Source: Akkermansia sp.
GTDB taxonomy: Bacteria; Verrucomicrobiota; Verrucomicrobiia; Verrucomicrobiales; Akkermansiaceae
Reading direction: 5' to 3'
DNA length: 46,341 nt
NCBI GenBank assembly: GCA_017517805.1
Contig: JAFWYD010000045.1
Span: 1 to 46,341 of the forward strand
Shown here: positions 35,907-44,447 of the stretch, piece after piece
Position numbering within the stretch: position 1 is the first letter of the stretch
Layout: every line of letters starts with the position of its first letter
Position numbers and translations under genes: made by a program
The notes under the pieces: generated by a model
Databases searched by the model: none
What the model saw: only the letters and a program-made list of their open reading frames with translations
Told to the model about the DNA's origin: nothing

Positions 35907-35928
35907 GCATACCGGCTGGCAGTTCCTA

Positions 35929-37113
35929 TCATTCCGGCACGCAGCAGGCATTGTAAGGATTATCGCCAGCCGTGATATGGTGCCCGTGTTTCTGCATCAG
36001 CTCAACAAACTGCTGCCGCACGACGGCATCGAAGGGCAGCATCTCCCGGGTCAGTTCCGTAGGCACGGCACCATGCTCCAACAAAATTTCGAGCACCTCC
36101 AGGTGCCGCAGCAGCAAGGCATCCTGCTCCCCGCTCACCCCCATGCTGAGGTATTGAATCCGTTGGGCACAGGCATCCAGAGGCTGAAGCCAGTCCCCCT
36201 TCACGGCCGGAGCCTCAGCGTGCACGCCATGCCCCAGAGCGAGCAGCCAGCGCACCATTTCCGGGGCGCCATGCTCATTATCCGCAGCAAGCTGCATGGC
36301 AGTACTGGGATACTGCGGGGATAATTCCATCGGCGGTGGCGGCAGCACTCCATCGGCAACGAGCTTCTGCCATGTCGGCAGGACGCTCTGTTTCTGACGC
36401 AGGAGCAGAGCGGCAGCCTCAATGCCATCCAGCTCATAGCCGTGGCGCAGGAACCAATCGAGAATCTCGCCTCGCTCATCATCGGTATAGCTCATGGAAT
36501 GCGCCATCACTTCCCTGAAGCGGTAAGGCGACATTCGGTTCGTAAGCATCACCCCCTTGGAAAGCATCCAGTCCAGCAGCTCCAGCCGCTGCGCTACCGG
36601 CATAGATTCCTGGCCGGGTATACGGAACAAAAGATGCTCGCGTTCGTGCGGGCTTCCGGCAGCGAGCGACTTCTCAACAAAGAGTTTGAATAAGGGTACA
36701 TCCTGCTTATTCAGGGCGAGGAAAGCCAGGTATGTCATATTCTCCTGCGCTTTTCCCGTGGAGAGAAACGCATGCAAGCTCTCACGGGCTGGAGCATAAG
36801 TGGCTTTCGAAAGCCAGTCTGCCGCCAAACGCAGGCTAAGCTCTCCCACCCACGTCAGGTCCTCTACTTCGAGGCCCTCATCCAGCGCCCATGTCTGCCG
36901 GAGCTCCGCGCGGTTATCCTGCACAGCCTGAGAGACCAGGCAGGTATCAAACTCCTGCAAAAGCCGGACCTCCTCCGCTTGCATGCTGGAGTTCGCAGCA
37001 GGAGCACTCCCCCATTTCCAGCCGTAAAGCCAGGCATAGCCACCGAGCAGAATCAGCCCGGAGACCCCCAGCGAGGCAGCGGAAGCTGCCTTGATTATCT
37101 TCCGGAGTCTCAT
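35929..37113 (-). CDS. Membrane-anchored ankyrin-like repeat protein
   Basis: A 394-residue protein with an N-terminal membrane helix (about 13-33) after a basic start. The rest is made of degenerate ankyrin-like helix pairs (RLELLDWMLSKGVML, RGEILDWFLRHGYEL, APEMVRWLLALGHGV, HLEVLEILLEHGAV). The consensus TPLH is lost in most, so these are diverged. Four-base overlap with the kinase-like gene (ATGA) shows close coupling. It is the last gene of the fucosidase run. A scaffold or binding role is likely; the partner may be the kinase-like protein. Confidence 0.75.
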   Translation of the reverse strand: MRLRKIIKAASAASLGVSGLILLGGYAWLYGWKWGSAPAANSSMQAEEVRLLQEFDTCLVSQAVQDNRAELRQTWALDEGLEVEDLTWVGELSLRLAADWLSKATYAPARESLHAFLSTGKAQENMTYLAFLALNKQDVPLFKLFVEKSLAAGSPHEREHLLFRIPGQESMPVAQRLELLDWMLSKGVMLTNRMSPYRFREVMAHSMSYTDDERGEILDWFLRHGYELDGIEAAALLLRQKQSVLPTWQKLVADGVLPPPPMELSPQYPSTAMQLAADNEHGAPEMVRWLLALGHGVHAEAPAVKGDWLQPLDACAQRIQYLSMGVSGEQDALLLRHLEVLEILLEHGAVPTELTREMLPFDAVVRQQFVELMQKHGHHITAGDNPYNACCVPE

Positions 37114-37877
37114 TTTGAGTACGCGTTGGAAACCAAGGCTCTTTCACCCTCCTGGGCACGCAGCATCTCCATCTGCAAGCGGGTCAGCTCCTCGTTGAGG
37201 AGAACCGGGGTAAGTGGTCTCCATGAGCCCACCTTCTGCATGTACTCCATGACCCGCAGCAGATGCGAGGCCAGCGGAGTGCTGGCATCCAGCAGAGGAA
37301 TGATGAGGCGGCAGGCATCTGCCAGGTATTGCTTGCTGGCATGGCGCGGGCGGGGACCAGCCAGCGCCATGTTATCAAAGCGGAAACCGACATCCATCAG
37401 AAAGGTGCTTTCCAGGGCAAAGGGCACAGAATTGATGCGTTCGATATCCAGGTAGATACAGGCGCGGCACAGCTGCTGCAACAAGCCGCAGATGACAATG
37501 GAAGGCAGCACCCGGCCATTGCTCACCATCATATCCAGCGGTTCGCCCTTGATGCGTTCCATCGCCAGATGCCAGGTACCATCGGCCTCCAGCAACTCGA
37601 GCGGAGAAGCGATATTCGGGTGGTCGAGGCGGGCTTTCAACCGCGCGGTTTCCACAAAGAAACGCACCTTGCGATCATCCATCATGGCTGCTGGACGAAG
37701 GCTGCGCAACAGCACCTCGCGGCTCATATTTTTCTGGGTTGCGGCGTAAGTCACCGTATCCGCATCCTCTGAATGCACTGCGGTAAGAATGTATTGCTGA
37801 GCAACGACCCGGGGAAGACTGTAAGCAGAATATGGCATATAGAAAGAGAAGAAGTGAGAGTTGAGGATGCGTGGCAT
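37110..37877 (-). CDS. Protein-kinase-like protein, probable pseudokinase
   Basis: A 255-residue protein. Residues about 30-125 follow a Ser/Thr kinase N-lobe: a REVLLRSLRP strand where the ATP-binding lysine would sit (here arginine or absent), an alpha-C-like FFVETARLKARLDHPNIASPLEL, and a hinge-like WHLAMERIKGEPL. The HRDxKxxN loop is not seen; DIERINSVPF occupies that area, and MDVGF is the only DFG-like trace. The C-lobe is short. It should bind rather than phosphorylate. The start overlaps the fucosidase stop (TGATG); an ATG at 37838 is an alternative. Coupled to the ankyrin-like gene. Confidence 0.65.
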   Translation of the reverse strand: MPRILNSHFFSFYMPYSAYSLPRVVAQQYILTAVHSEDADTVTYAATQKNMSREVLLRSLRPAAMMDDRKVRFFVETARLKARLDHPNIASPLELLEADGTWHLAMERIKGEPLDMMVSNGRVLPSIVICGLLQQLCRACIYLDIERINSVPFALESTFLMDVGFRFDNMALAGPRPRHASKQYLADACRLIIPLLDASTPLASHLLRVMEYMQKVGSWRPLTPVLLNEELTRLQMEMLRAQEGERALVSNAYSK

Positions 37878-39340
37878 CAGCCATCGTAGCCGAGCTTGAG
37901 GACCGGCAGGCCCTCTACTGCCTGGTGCCAGGCTTCGGCCGGGATGGTGATATCCAGGTAATACAGGGGTTCACCGTCGTCGCCCGGTTCCTCGACCCGC
38001 TCGAGGGTGACCTCGCATTCGTCCTGACCGAGGATGGAAGGATACACCGCATTGAGCTGATTGGCCGGAATGCTGAGCACATAGTCCATCTCCTCCTCAC
38101 CGGGAGCCCTGCGAGGCAGGAAGAGATAAATATCATCCCAGACGACAGATGCGAGGATATCCTCCGGCAGGTCCAGCGCATCGGGAGCCAGCGGGCGGCT
38201 GTTGTACACCGCCTCTCCATTCACCGCCATCCAGGCACCAACGCGTTTGAACACCTCCACGATACCTTCCGGAATCGAGCCATCGGCCCGGGGGCCTATG
38301 TTGAGCAGCAGATTCCCGCCCTTTGCGGCGCATTCCTGCAGCTGGCAGATGATGCGCTCCGGGCTCTTATAATTCTGGTGGTCATCCCGGTGGTAGCCCC
38401 AGCGGTTGCCCACAGTCATGCAGGCCTCCCAGTCGCGCCCCGGATACCCCTCCCGCGGGATTCGCTTCTCTGGTGTCGAGAAATCGCCCTTCGAAAAATC
38501 CAACGCCTGCGTATCCTCGGCGGGGTCAAAACCGCTGAATGCATACAGGCGGTTATTGAAAATCACACCGGGATTCGCCTCGCGGCAGGTCTGCATGAGC
38601 TCCTGGGCCTTCCATGCTTCACCAGAAAGATTCCCCTGGGAATAGTCCCACCACATGATATCGATAGGACCATAATTGCGCACCAGCTGGCGCACCTGGT
38701 TATGCAGATACTCCTGGTAGGCAGCATGGTTGCGCGGTATCTGCTTTTCCTGGAGATAAAGCTCCTGCCCTGCCGGATAGCACAAATCACGGCAGATTGT
38801 GTTATCATAATCCTTCTGGTGCCAGTCAATCACGCTGTGGTACAGGCCCACGCGCATGCCCGCAGCCCGGGCAGAATCGACAAATTCCTTCACGATATCA
38901 CGCCCCAGATGGTGCCCGGTGCAGTAATCTGACTGCGCTGCATCAAACAAGGCAAAGCCCTCGTGATGCTTGGAGGTGAGCACCATGTAGCGGCAGCCGG
39001 CCTCCTTGGCAAGCGCCGCCCATGCCTCGGTGCAGCCAGGGGCAGGCCGGAACAAAGGCAAGGCTTCCGCAGCATAGGTCTCGGTATCCAGCCCCAGATT
39101 GCATTGAATCCACTCGCCGCCTCCGGGGATTCCCTTGAACTCCCCGGCCAGACCGGAATACAACCCGTAGTGGATGAACATACCAAACTTTGCATCGCGC
39201 CACCATTTCATGCGCGCATCCCGGGCTTCTGCACTCTCCTGCACCGGGGCAGGAACCTCCCCGGCAGGCTCAGCTGCCGCCACAGGTGCCCACATCAGGG
39301 TACCTCCTGCCAGAATCATGATAGCATCGCGCCATTTCAT
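37877..39340 (-). CDS. Exported alpha-L-fucosidase (GH29)
   Basis: A 487-residue glycoside hydrolase that removes terminal fucose from glycans such as mucin or blood-group chains. A signal peptide covers about residues 1-23. GH29 marks are FGMFIHYGLYSG (52-63), SKHHEGFALFD (123-133), GLYHSVIDWH (165-174) and the nucleophile D232 in IDIMWWDYS. A C-terminal beta-sandwich is suggested by the remaining 130 residues. Linkage preference cannot be told. It has its own consensus promoter and heads a run with the kinase-like and ankyrin-like genes. Gut-mucin use is an inference. Confidence 0.93.
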   Translation of the reverse strand: MKWRDAIMILAGGTLMWAPVAAAEPAGEVPAPVQESAEARDARMKWWRDAKFGMFIHYGLYSGLAGEFKGIPGGGEWIQCNLGLDTETYAAEALPLFRPAPGCTEAWAALAKEAGCRYMVLTSKHHEGFALFDAAQSDYCTGHHLGRDIVKEFVDSARAAGMRVGLYHSVIDWHQKDYDNTICRDLCYPAGQELYLQEKQIPRNHAAYQEYLHNQVRQLVRNYGPIDIMWWDYSQGNLSGEAWKAQELMQTCREANPGVIFNNRLYAFSGFDPAEDTQALDFSKGDFSTPEKRIPREGYPGRDWEACMTVGNRWGYHRDDHQNYKSPERIICQLQECAAKGGNLLLNIGPRADGSIPEGIVEVFKRVGAWMAVNGEAVYNSRPLAPDALDLPEDILASVVWDDIYLFLPRRAPGEEEMDYVLSIPANQLNAVYPSILGQDECEVTLERVEEPGDDGEPLYYLDITIPAEAWHQAVEGLPVLKLGYDG

Positions 39341-39346
39341 GCTCGG

Positions 39347-39375
39347 ATACTACCAGACACCACGCCACTTGTCAA
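39347..39375 (-). promoter_or_regulatory. Consensus promoter of the fucosidase operon
   Basis: On the minus strand: perfect TTGACA (39375-39370), a 17-base spacer, and TAGTAT (39352-39347). Six bases separate it from ATG 39340, so the transcript should begin at the start codon. Confidence 0.75.
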
Positions 39376-39432
39376 TCCCATTCGAAGCAGTAGGAATTAT
39401 TTATCGTCCCACGCGCACAACTCGCTATAAGC

Positions 39433-39461
39433 TTGCCATGCGAAGACCAATCAGGTACAAT
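39433..39461 (+). promoter_or_regulatory. Promoter of the ksgA-Nudix fusion gene
   Basis: TTGCCA (39433-39438), a 17-base spacer, and TACAAT (39456-39461). ATG 39470 follows after 8 bases, leaderless or nearly so. Confidence 0.65.
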
Positions 39462-39469
39462 GGGCGCAC

Positions 39470-40816
39470 ATGAACGCAACGCAGATTCGGCAGGTACTGG
39501 AGGAAACCGGAGTGAGCCCGTCAAAGTCGCTGGGGCAGAATTTCCTGGTCGATGAGAATATCGCCCGCTGGATAGTGAGCCAGCTGGAGATTGAACCGAC
39601 CGACTGCGTAGTAGAGGTAGGCCCCGGCACCGGAGCCCTCACCGAGCACATGGCCCCGCTGTGCCGCAAGCTGATTCTGGTGGAGTTCGATGCCCGCCTG
39701 GCTGAATACCAGCGTCGACGCTGGGCCGATACACCGCATGTAGAGGTACACCATGCCGATGGTGCCAGCTGGGATCCGCGCCCGCTCTTTGCCGAGCAGC
39801 CGGTCAAGTTCATGGGCAACCTGCCTTACTCAGCAGGTGGTGCCATTCTGGCCAACTTCCTGACCTCGCCCTGTGCCATTTCACGCGCCGTGGTCATGCT
39901 GCAGAAGGAATTCATCGACCGCATCCTGGCGCAGCCGGGAGACGAGGCCTACGGTCTGCTTTCCCTGCGCATCCAGATGGACTGGGTGCCGCGTGCGCTC
40001 AAGACCGTGCCACCGGAGGCCTTCAACCCGCGCCCCAAGATAGATTCCACGGTGATGCTGCTGACCCCGCGCGACCCGCGCAGCCTGCCGCCCTATGATC
40101 ACCGGCTCATGGATGAACTGATGCGCCGCTGCTTTGCCCAGCGCCGCAAGCAGATGCACAAGCAACTGCCGGAAACACCCGACTGGAGCGAAGTTTCCAC
40201 CGTCCTCGGTATCTCCCCCACCGCCCGCCCGGAGGAACTGGGGCTGGAGCAGTGGGTGCGACTCACCAATGCCTACGACCCGCACCCCCTCGCTGCCGTA
40301 GCACAGAAGGATGATGAACTTTTCGACGTGGTGGATGAGAACGACTACGTGCTGCGCCAGGCCACCCGCAAGGAAGTGCATGATGCAGGGCTGATTCACC
40401 GCGCCGTGCATGTGCTGGTGTTCAACAAGAAGCACGACTGCCTGCTGCAGCAGCGCTCCCTGCTCAAAGACCGCCACCCCGGCGTGTGGGATTCCAGCGC
40501 CGCCGGCCACCTGGATGCCGGCGAGGATTACGACGCCGCCGCCCGCCGCGAGTTGGAGGAGGAACTCGGCATCACCGATACGAAAATCATCCGCCTGGGC
40601 ACCCTGCCCCCCAGCGAGGAAACCGGCATGGAGCACGTAGCGCTCTACGCCGCGCTCTACAACGGCCGCGTGCATTTCCCCGCTGCGGAAATCAGCGGGG
40701 TCGTTCCCTTCCCGGCCAGGCTCATCGACCGCTGGCTCGCCGCCCGTCCGCAGGACTTCGCCAACTCATTCGCTGCCTGCTGGCAGATTGCCCGCACTAT
40801 GCTGGGCGAGGAATAA
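39470..40816 (+). CDS. ksgA: 16S rRNA dimethyladenosine transferase fused to a Nudix hydrolase
   Basis: A 448-residue fusion. Residues 1-270 are KsgA/RsmA, which dimethylates two adjacent adenines near the 3' end of 16S rRNA: LGQNFL (21-26), the SAM motif EVGPGTGALT (49-58), the catalytic NLPY (117-120) and FAQRRKQMHKQL (222-233). Residues about 283-448 are a Nudix domain with an intact box from G346 to I368 (GHLDAGE ... RRELEEELGI). DELFDVVDEND and the RAVHVLVFN stretch resemble isopentenyl-diphosphate isomerase or YfcD-type Nudix proteins. There is no stop or frameshift between the two parts. The Nudix substrate is unknown. Confidence 0.94.
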   Translation: MNATQIRQVLEETGVSPSKSLGQNFLVDENIARWIVSQLEIEPTDCVVEVGPGTGALTEHMAPLCRKLILVEFDARLAEYQRRRWADTPHVEVHHADGASWDPRPLFAEQPVKFMGNLPYSAGGAILANFLTSPCAISRAVVMLQKEFIDRILAQPGDEAYGLLSLRIQMDWVPRALKTVPPEAFNPRPKIDSTVMLLTPRDPRSLPPYDHRLMDELMRRCFAQRRKQMHKQLPETPDWSEVSTVLGISPTARPEELGLEQWVRLTNAYDPHPLAAVAQKDDELFDVVDENDYVLRQATRKEVHDAGLIHRAVHVLVFNKKHDCLLQQRSLLKDRHPGVWDSSAAGHLDAGEDYDAAARRELEEELGITDTKIIRLGTLPPSEETGMEHVALYAALYNGRVHFPAAEISGVVPFPARLIDRWLAARPQDFANSFAACWQIARTMLGEE

Positions 40817-40887
40817 GAGCATGGATGTGTCCACTCACACGCGTCCATAAGTCTGCGCACAGAGCTCGACAAATTGATGTTTGTCGT

Positions 40888-40958
40888 TGTCGGGGCACGG
40901 GACTTCAGTCCCGAAATAACGGTGCTTCCAATCGGGACTGAAGTCCCGTGCTCCGACA
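40888..40958. repeat. 27-bp inverted repeat (REP-like palindrome)
   Basis: The arms 40888-40914 and 40932-40958 are complementary with one mismatch around a 17-base loop. Each arm itself contains a palindrome (GGGACT-TC-AGTCCC in the left one). The structure lies between the convergent ksgA fusion and DUF262 genes. It could end transcription from both sides or be a mobile REP-type element. The DUF262 reading frame ends inside the left arm. Confidence 0.8.
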
Positions 40959-43412
40959 GAGTTCCCCCACAAATTCCAATTTACCGAGCAGTGGGTGCTT
41001 CTTCAAGGTTTTTAATGGATCCTTCTCTCCAGACACATAAATTCCATCCTTGAACGAGCCATCCTCAACCCACCACGCCGAGCGGGAGCCTTCTTTCTCT
41101 GCGCCTTTCAACCACTCAGCCTGCGTCATGTCCGGCAACCTGCGCGAGCCGGCCTCGATTTTGAGCGTACGGGCATCCACCTGCTGCCAGCAGAAACAGC
41201 GAAAAGCGCCATTTTCCACCTTGCCCACAGCTAACCAGCTGCAGAGTGAATGGTAGAAATCTTTTACTGCAATTTCCTGCTGTCGGGATTCATCATGACG
41301 AATAGCACACCATTTCAGATTCTCTGCGTCAGGCATGGCTTTAAGCATGTCTTCAAGATACCCCCAACATTCAACAGCCAATTTCAGGCAGGCAGGGACT
41401 TGTTCCATCTTGGGAATTTTGTTAATGGTCTCCACCAGCTCCGCTATACCAAGTTCATCCCACAAGCGGTTGACCATTTCCGCGAGGCGGCGGTTGATAA
41501 GCGCTTTATAGCCATCCAGGACTTCGGGATAGTTTTTTTTGTGTGCGACCTCCCGATGAGAGGCATGCAGCTTCGCCGGGCGGGGATCGAAAAGCTTGAC
41601 ATTTTCCCAGCCATAGTATTCCACCACGGTTTTCTTATATTCAGCTACTAACAAAACGGAGCATGGATAACAAAAATCGCATGCAGGACAGACGGCATCA
41701 TCCGCTGGCACCCCGATATAATAATCCTGCTTCTCCCGGTTGCGGCGGTAGTACAGCATCTGCTTGTTAGCAAGCGATTCCCGGTACAACTTTTCTTCCT
41801 GCGCCAGAAGCCACCACCGGCTCTGCGGCACGATGTGGTCATCATCCCACGGGCGGTTCATCAGCTCTCCCCAGGTTGCAGGTTCATGCGGATAGAAACC
41901 GCATTCTTTGCGCAACAGGCGGTTCATGTAGGGAGTCTGCAGGAAATGCAACAAAGCCTCATTTCGCGGCTCTGCGAAAATATGCAGCCACTCCTCATTG
42001 TGCGGATATTCTGCCTTCAATTCCACCTTCTCTGGCTTATTAAGCGGATACATACCCGTTTTCGCCGAATAGCACGCCGCATAGGCCACCCCGATAGCTA
42101 TTAACTCAAGCAGATTCGTAACCTTCAACTCCTCAGCGTTCAAGGCTTCATAAAAGCGCTCACAAAAGTGCGTGTGATACCTCGGATCCCGGCAGACCAC
42201 ATAGGGCAACATGCACAGCAGTTTCTTATGTTTCTTATCTTTGTCGCAGCCTGCCAGCTTAGAGAATTTCCTCATGCACCAGCAGATGACCGTGAGCCAT
42301 TCATCCCCAGAGGCGGACAAATAAATGGAAGCCGGGATGCAGGCATCACATAACAACTTTTTTGCTGCATCAATAGCCGCAACAATATTTTTATCTTTAT
42401 CTTTACTCTGCCAATAAGAATAATGAGAAGGTTCGACCAGCAAACCGGAGCGCTTGCGATGCGAATCCTCCGTGTACTTCAAGCGGGCATACAGGCGGGC
42501 CACCCGGCTGGGAGGAAGAAAACCTTCCGCTACTGTATTGATTGCCTGTTTGAAGCCGCTCCCCATGTACGAACACAAGGTGGAGTAGGTGAGGTCCGTG
42601 TTGGAAATAGGTGTGCCTCCTTTGTTAATTCGGGTGAAAAGCTCGTGAATGCGGCTCTTATCGGTATCGGCATCCTTCGTTTCGAGTGTGAGGCTGTTTG
42701 CGTTTTGCTCGTGAATGCGATTCTTGCCGGTATCGGCATCCTGCGCGGCCAGGCTGAATCGAATCAATGGCAGAGAATCGGCACTCACGCGCTTGCGCCA
42801 CCCCTCCGTTTTCTCCCACAGCGGCACCTCCCGCTCAGAATCCGGCCTTTTCTGAGCCAGAAGCCGGTACAATGGGACCCATCCCATGTCTTCCCAATAG
42901 GCAGATGCTTTTTTCATATCCGGAATGCTAAAGGAAATATCGTCCGTCTGCATCATCTTCTTCCACAGTTTCATCATCTCATCATGGGGGAGCCTTTCCA
43001 ATTTATTCTCTTTCCACACAAAGCCCCAGGGATGACGCCGAGTGCAGACCATCAGTTCCAAATTATCCGGATTCTTCTTCTTCACCCAGAGCGTCGTCAT
43101 AGCAGTCTCGATAGCCGGCTTCAGCAGTCCCAGTTTGATAGCATGCCAGCGTTGCTGACCATCAATCAGTTGCCAATTCTCCCCCTGTTTGTAAAGAGTC
43201 AATGCCCCAATAGGATAACCGGCAAAAATAGATTTCCAGAGATTGGCAATCTGCGTGGGATTCCAGACAAGCCCACGCTGCACATCCGGAATGTCAATAT
43301 CATCGAACTCCACCAAATCCCGCAGCGAAACCACGCAGGCCACGGGGTCGGACTTGAATCTATCGACCACGCAGGCCACGGAGTCGGTGTTGAATCTATC
43401 GCTCAGTTTCAT
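40905..43412 (-). CDS. DUF262 protein with HNH-type region (GmrSD-like)
   Basis: An 835-residue protein. The DUF262 ParB/sulfiredoxin-like domain has IPDVQRGLVWNPTQIANLWKS (about 41-61) and the nucleotide-handling motif IDGQQR (83-88). ELFTRINKGGTPIS lies near residue 260. Around residue 520 comes DHIVPQSRWW with downstream asparagines, like the HNH/DUF1524 nuclease half of GmrSD enzymes, which restrict modified phage DNA. Two in-frame duplications are visible (12 residues at 5-28, 22-residue period near 235-275). The last 16 or so codons lie in the palindrome. ATG 43412 is chosen from the promoter. Defence is likely but unproven. Confidence 0.82.
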   Translation of the reverse strand: MKLSDRFNTDSVACVVDRFKSDPVACVVSLRDLVEFDDIDIPDVQRGLVWNPTQIANLWKSIFAGYPIGALTLYKQGENWQLIDGQQRWHAIKLGLLKPAIETAMTTLWVKKKNPDNLELMVCTRRHPWGFVWKENKLERLPHDEMMKLWKKMMQTDDISFSIPDMKKASAYWEDMGWVPLYRLLAQKRPDSEREVPLWEKTEGWRKRVSADSLPLIRFSLAAQDADTGKNRIHEQNANSLTLETKDADTDKSRIHELFTRINKGGTPISNTDLTYSTLCSYMGSGFKQAINTVAEGFLPPSRVARLYARLKYTEDSHRKRSGLLVEPSHYSYWQSKDKDKNIVAAIDAAKKLLCDACIPASIYLSASGDEWLTVICWCMRKFSKLAGCDKDKKHKKLLCMLPYVVCRDPRYHTHFCERFYEALNAEELKVTNLLELIAIGVAYAACYSAKTGMYPLNKPEKVELKAEYPHNEEWLHIFAEPRNEALLHFLQTPYMNRLLRKECGFYPHEPATWGELMNRPWDDDHIVPQSRWWLLAQEEKLYRESLANKQMLYYRRNREKQDYYIGVPADDAVCPACDFCYPCSVLLVAEYKKTVVEYYGWENVKLFDPRPAKLHASHREVAHKKNYPEVLDGYKALINRRLAEMVNRLWDELGIAELVETINKIPKMEQVPACLKLAVECWGYLEDMLKAMPDAENLKWCAIRHDESRQQEIAVKDFYHSLCSWLAVGKVENGAFRCFCWQQVDARTLKIEAGSRRLPDMTQAEWLKGAEKEGSRSAWWVEDGSFKDGIYVSGEKDPLKTLKKHPLLGKLEFVGELCRSTGLQSRLEAPLFRD
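42641..42741. repeat. 66-bp-period imperfect direct repeat inside the DUF262 gene
   Basis: Two 35-base copies (42641-42675 and 42707-42741) differ at a few bases and encode DADT-K-RIHE twice. The period of 66 bases keeps frame. Confidence 0.85.
43331..43402. repeat. 36-bp tandem repeat at the 5' end of the DUF262 gene
   Basis: Two adjacent 36-base units (43331-43366, 43367-43402) with about four differences encode DRFNTDSVACVV and DRFKSDPVACVV. Frame is kept. Confidence 0.88.
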
Positions 43413-43419
43413 TATCATC

Positions 43420-43448
43420 AGATTAGCTCAATATGCGTTTTATTTCAA
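43420..43448 (-). promoter_or_regulatory. Promoter of the DUF262 gene
   Basis: On the minus strand: TTGAAA (43448-43443), a 17-base spacer, and a weak TAATCT (43425-43420). ATG 43412 is 7 bases on, matching the leaderless pattern; the ATG at 43418 would be too close. Confidence 0.45.
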
Positions 43449-43571
43449 GAGTAAAACAAGCCTTACCCTATAGAAGGCTGCGAAGTTCATCCAGCGTGAA
43501 CACAGCCGCTGAGAGGCAGCGACCCATCCGGTCGCAACAGTTCCCGGGGATGGTTAACAGACATGGCAATG

Positions 43572-44444
43572 TCAGGATTGCGTGAGAAGTTCAATGCAGG
43601 TAGAGGATTGCCCGAACAGGCGGGCCACATCCAGCGGCGTGAAACCGCTGTTATTCCGGCATTGGGGATTTGCCCCTGCTGCCAGAAGCAGGCGAATATT
43701 CTGAGGAATACCCATCGTAGCCGCTTCATGAAGTGGAGTTTCACCCTCTTCATTAACGGCATTGACCTCGGCACCGTTTTCCAACAGCATCTGCAGCATC
43801 TCCGGAGAATCACCTGCGGCGGCAAAATGCAAAGGCGATTCGCCCCTGCGGGTGCGGGCATTGACATCCATCCGCAAGCTGATTAGCTTCGCAGCCGTTT
43901 TTGCGCGCCCATACATGGCAGCCAGATGCAGCGGTGTATTCCCCATGCGATCCCGCCAATCAGATGTATCTGAATACATCATCAACCAGGTGCAGCACTT
44001 CCATGCACCATGTTCTGCGGCGCGGTGCAACGGTGTCTGCCCATCTATATCGGCCCTATCAGCCAAAGCCCCCGCGCGAGTAAGAGCGGCACACAGATTT
44101 CTATCGTTTCGAGCGCTTGCCTGGTGCATCGGCGTCTCGCCCTTATAAGCTGCCAGGTTCGGATTTGCGCCACAAGCCAGCAGGAGATGAGCGCAAGCCT
44201 CCTGTCCCTGCAAAATGGCCACGTACAGCGGTGTGCGCAAGAGAAAATCGCGGGCATTCACATCAGCCCCGCCATCAAGCAGCAATTGACAACACTCCAC
44301 ATGACCATTTGCAGCAGCCAGATGCAGGAGCGTTTCATCCCAGTTGTTGAGAGCTCGGGTATCTTGCGGTAAAAACACAGATAAGCGTGCTGAATCTCCA
44401 GCAGCCGCGTAAGCGTGGGCCGGATAGGCATTTGCTTTTACCAT
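43572..44444 (-). CDS. Cytoplasmic ankyrin-repeat protein, 9 repeats
   Basis: A 290-residue protein consisting of about nine ankyrin repeats, including a divergent first and last. Its opening (YPAHAYAAAGD ... NNWDETLLHLAAANGHVECC) matches the upstream gene's opening closely, so the pair arose by tandem duplication. No signal peptide or other domain. It starts three bases after the upstream stop codon and is surely co-transcribed. Likely a binding protein. The 150 bases after it hold the DUF262 promoter. Confidence 0.85.
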   Translation of the reverse strand: MVKANAYPAHAYAAAGDSARLSVFLPQDTRALNNWDETLLHLAAANGHVECCQLLLDGGADVNARDFLLRTPLYVAILQGQEACAHLLLACGANPNLAAYKGETPMHQASARNDRNLCAALTRAGALADRADIDGQTPLHRAAEHGAWKCCTWLMMYSDTSDWRDRMGNTPLHLAAMYGRAKTAAKLISLRMDVNARTRRGESPLHFAAAGDSPEMLQMLLENGAEVNAVNEEGETPLHEAATMGIPQNIRLLLAAGANPQCRNNSGFTPLDVARLFGQSSTCIELLTQS

Positions 44445-44447
44445 GGC

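Noticed and set aside
42641..43402. Repeats considered as a CRISPR array
   Set aside because: Only two copies each, no spacers, and both repeats are coding and in frame.
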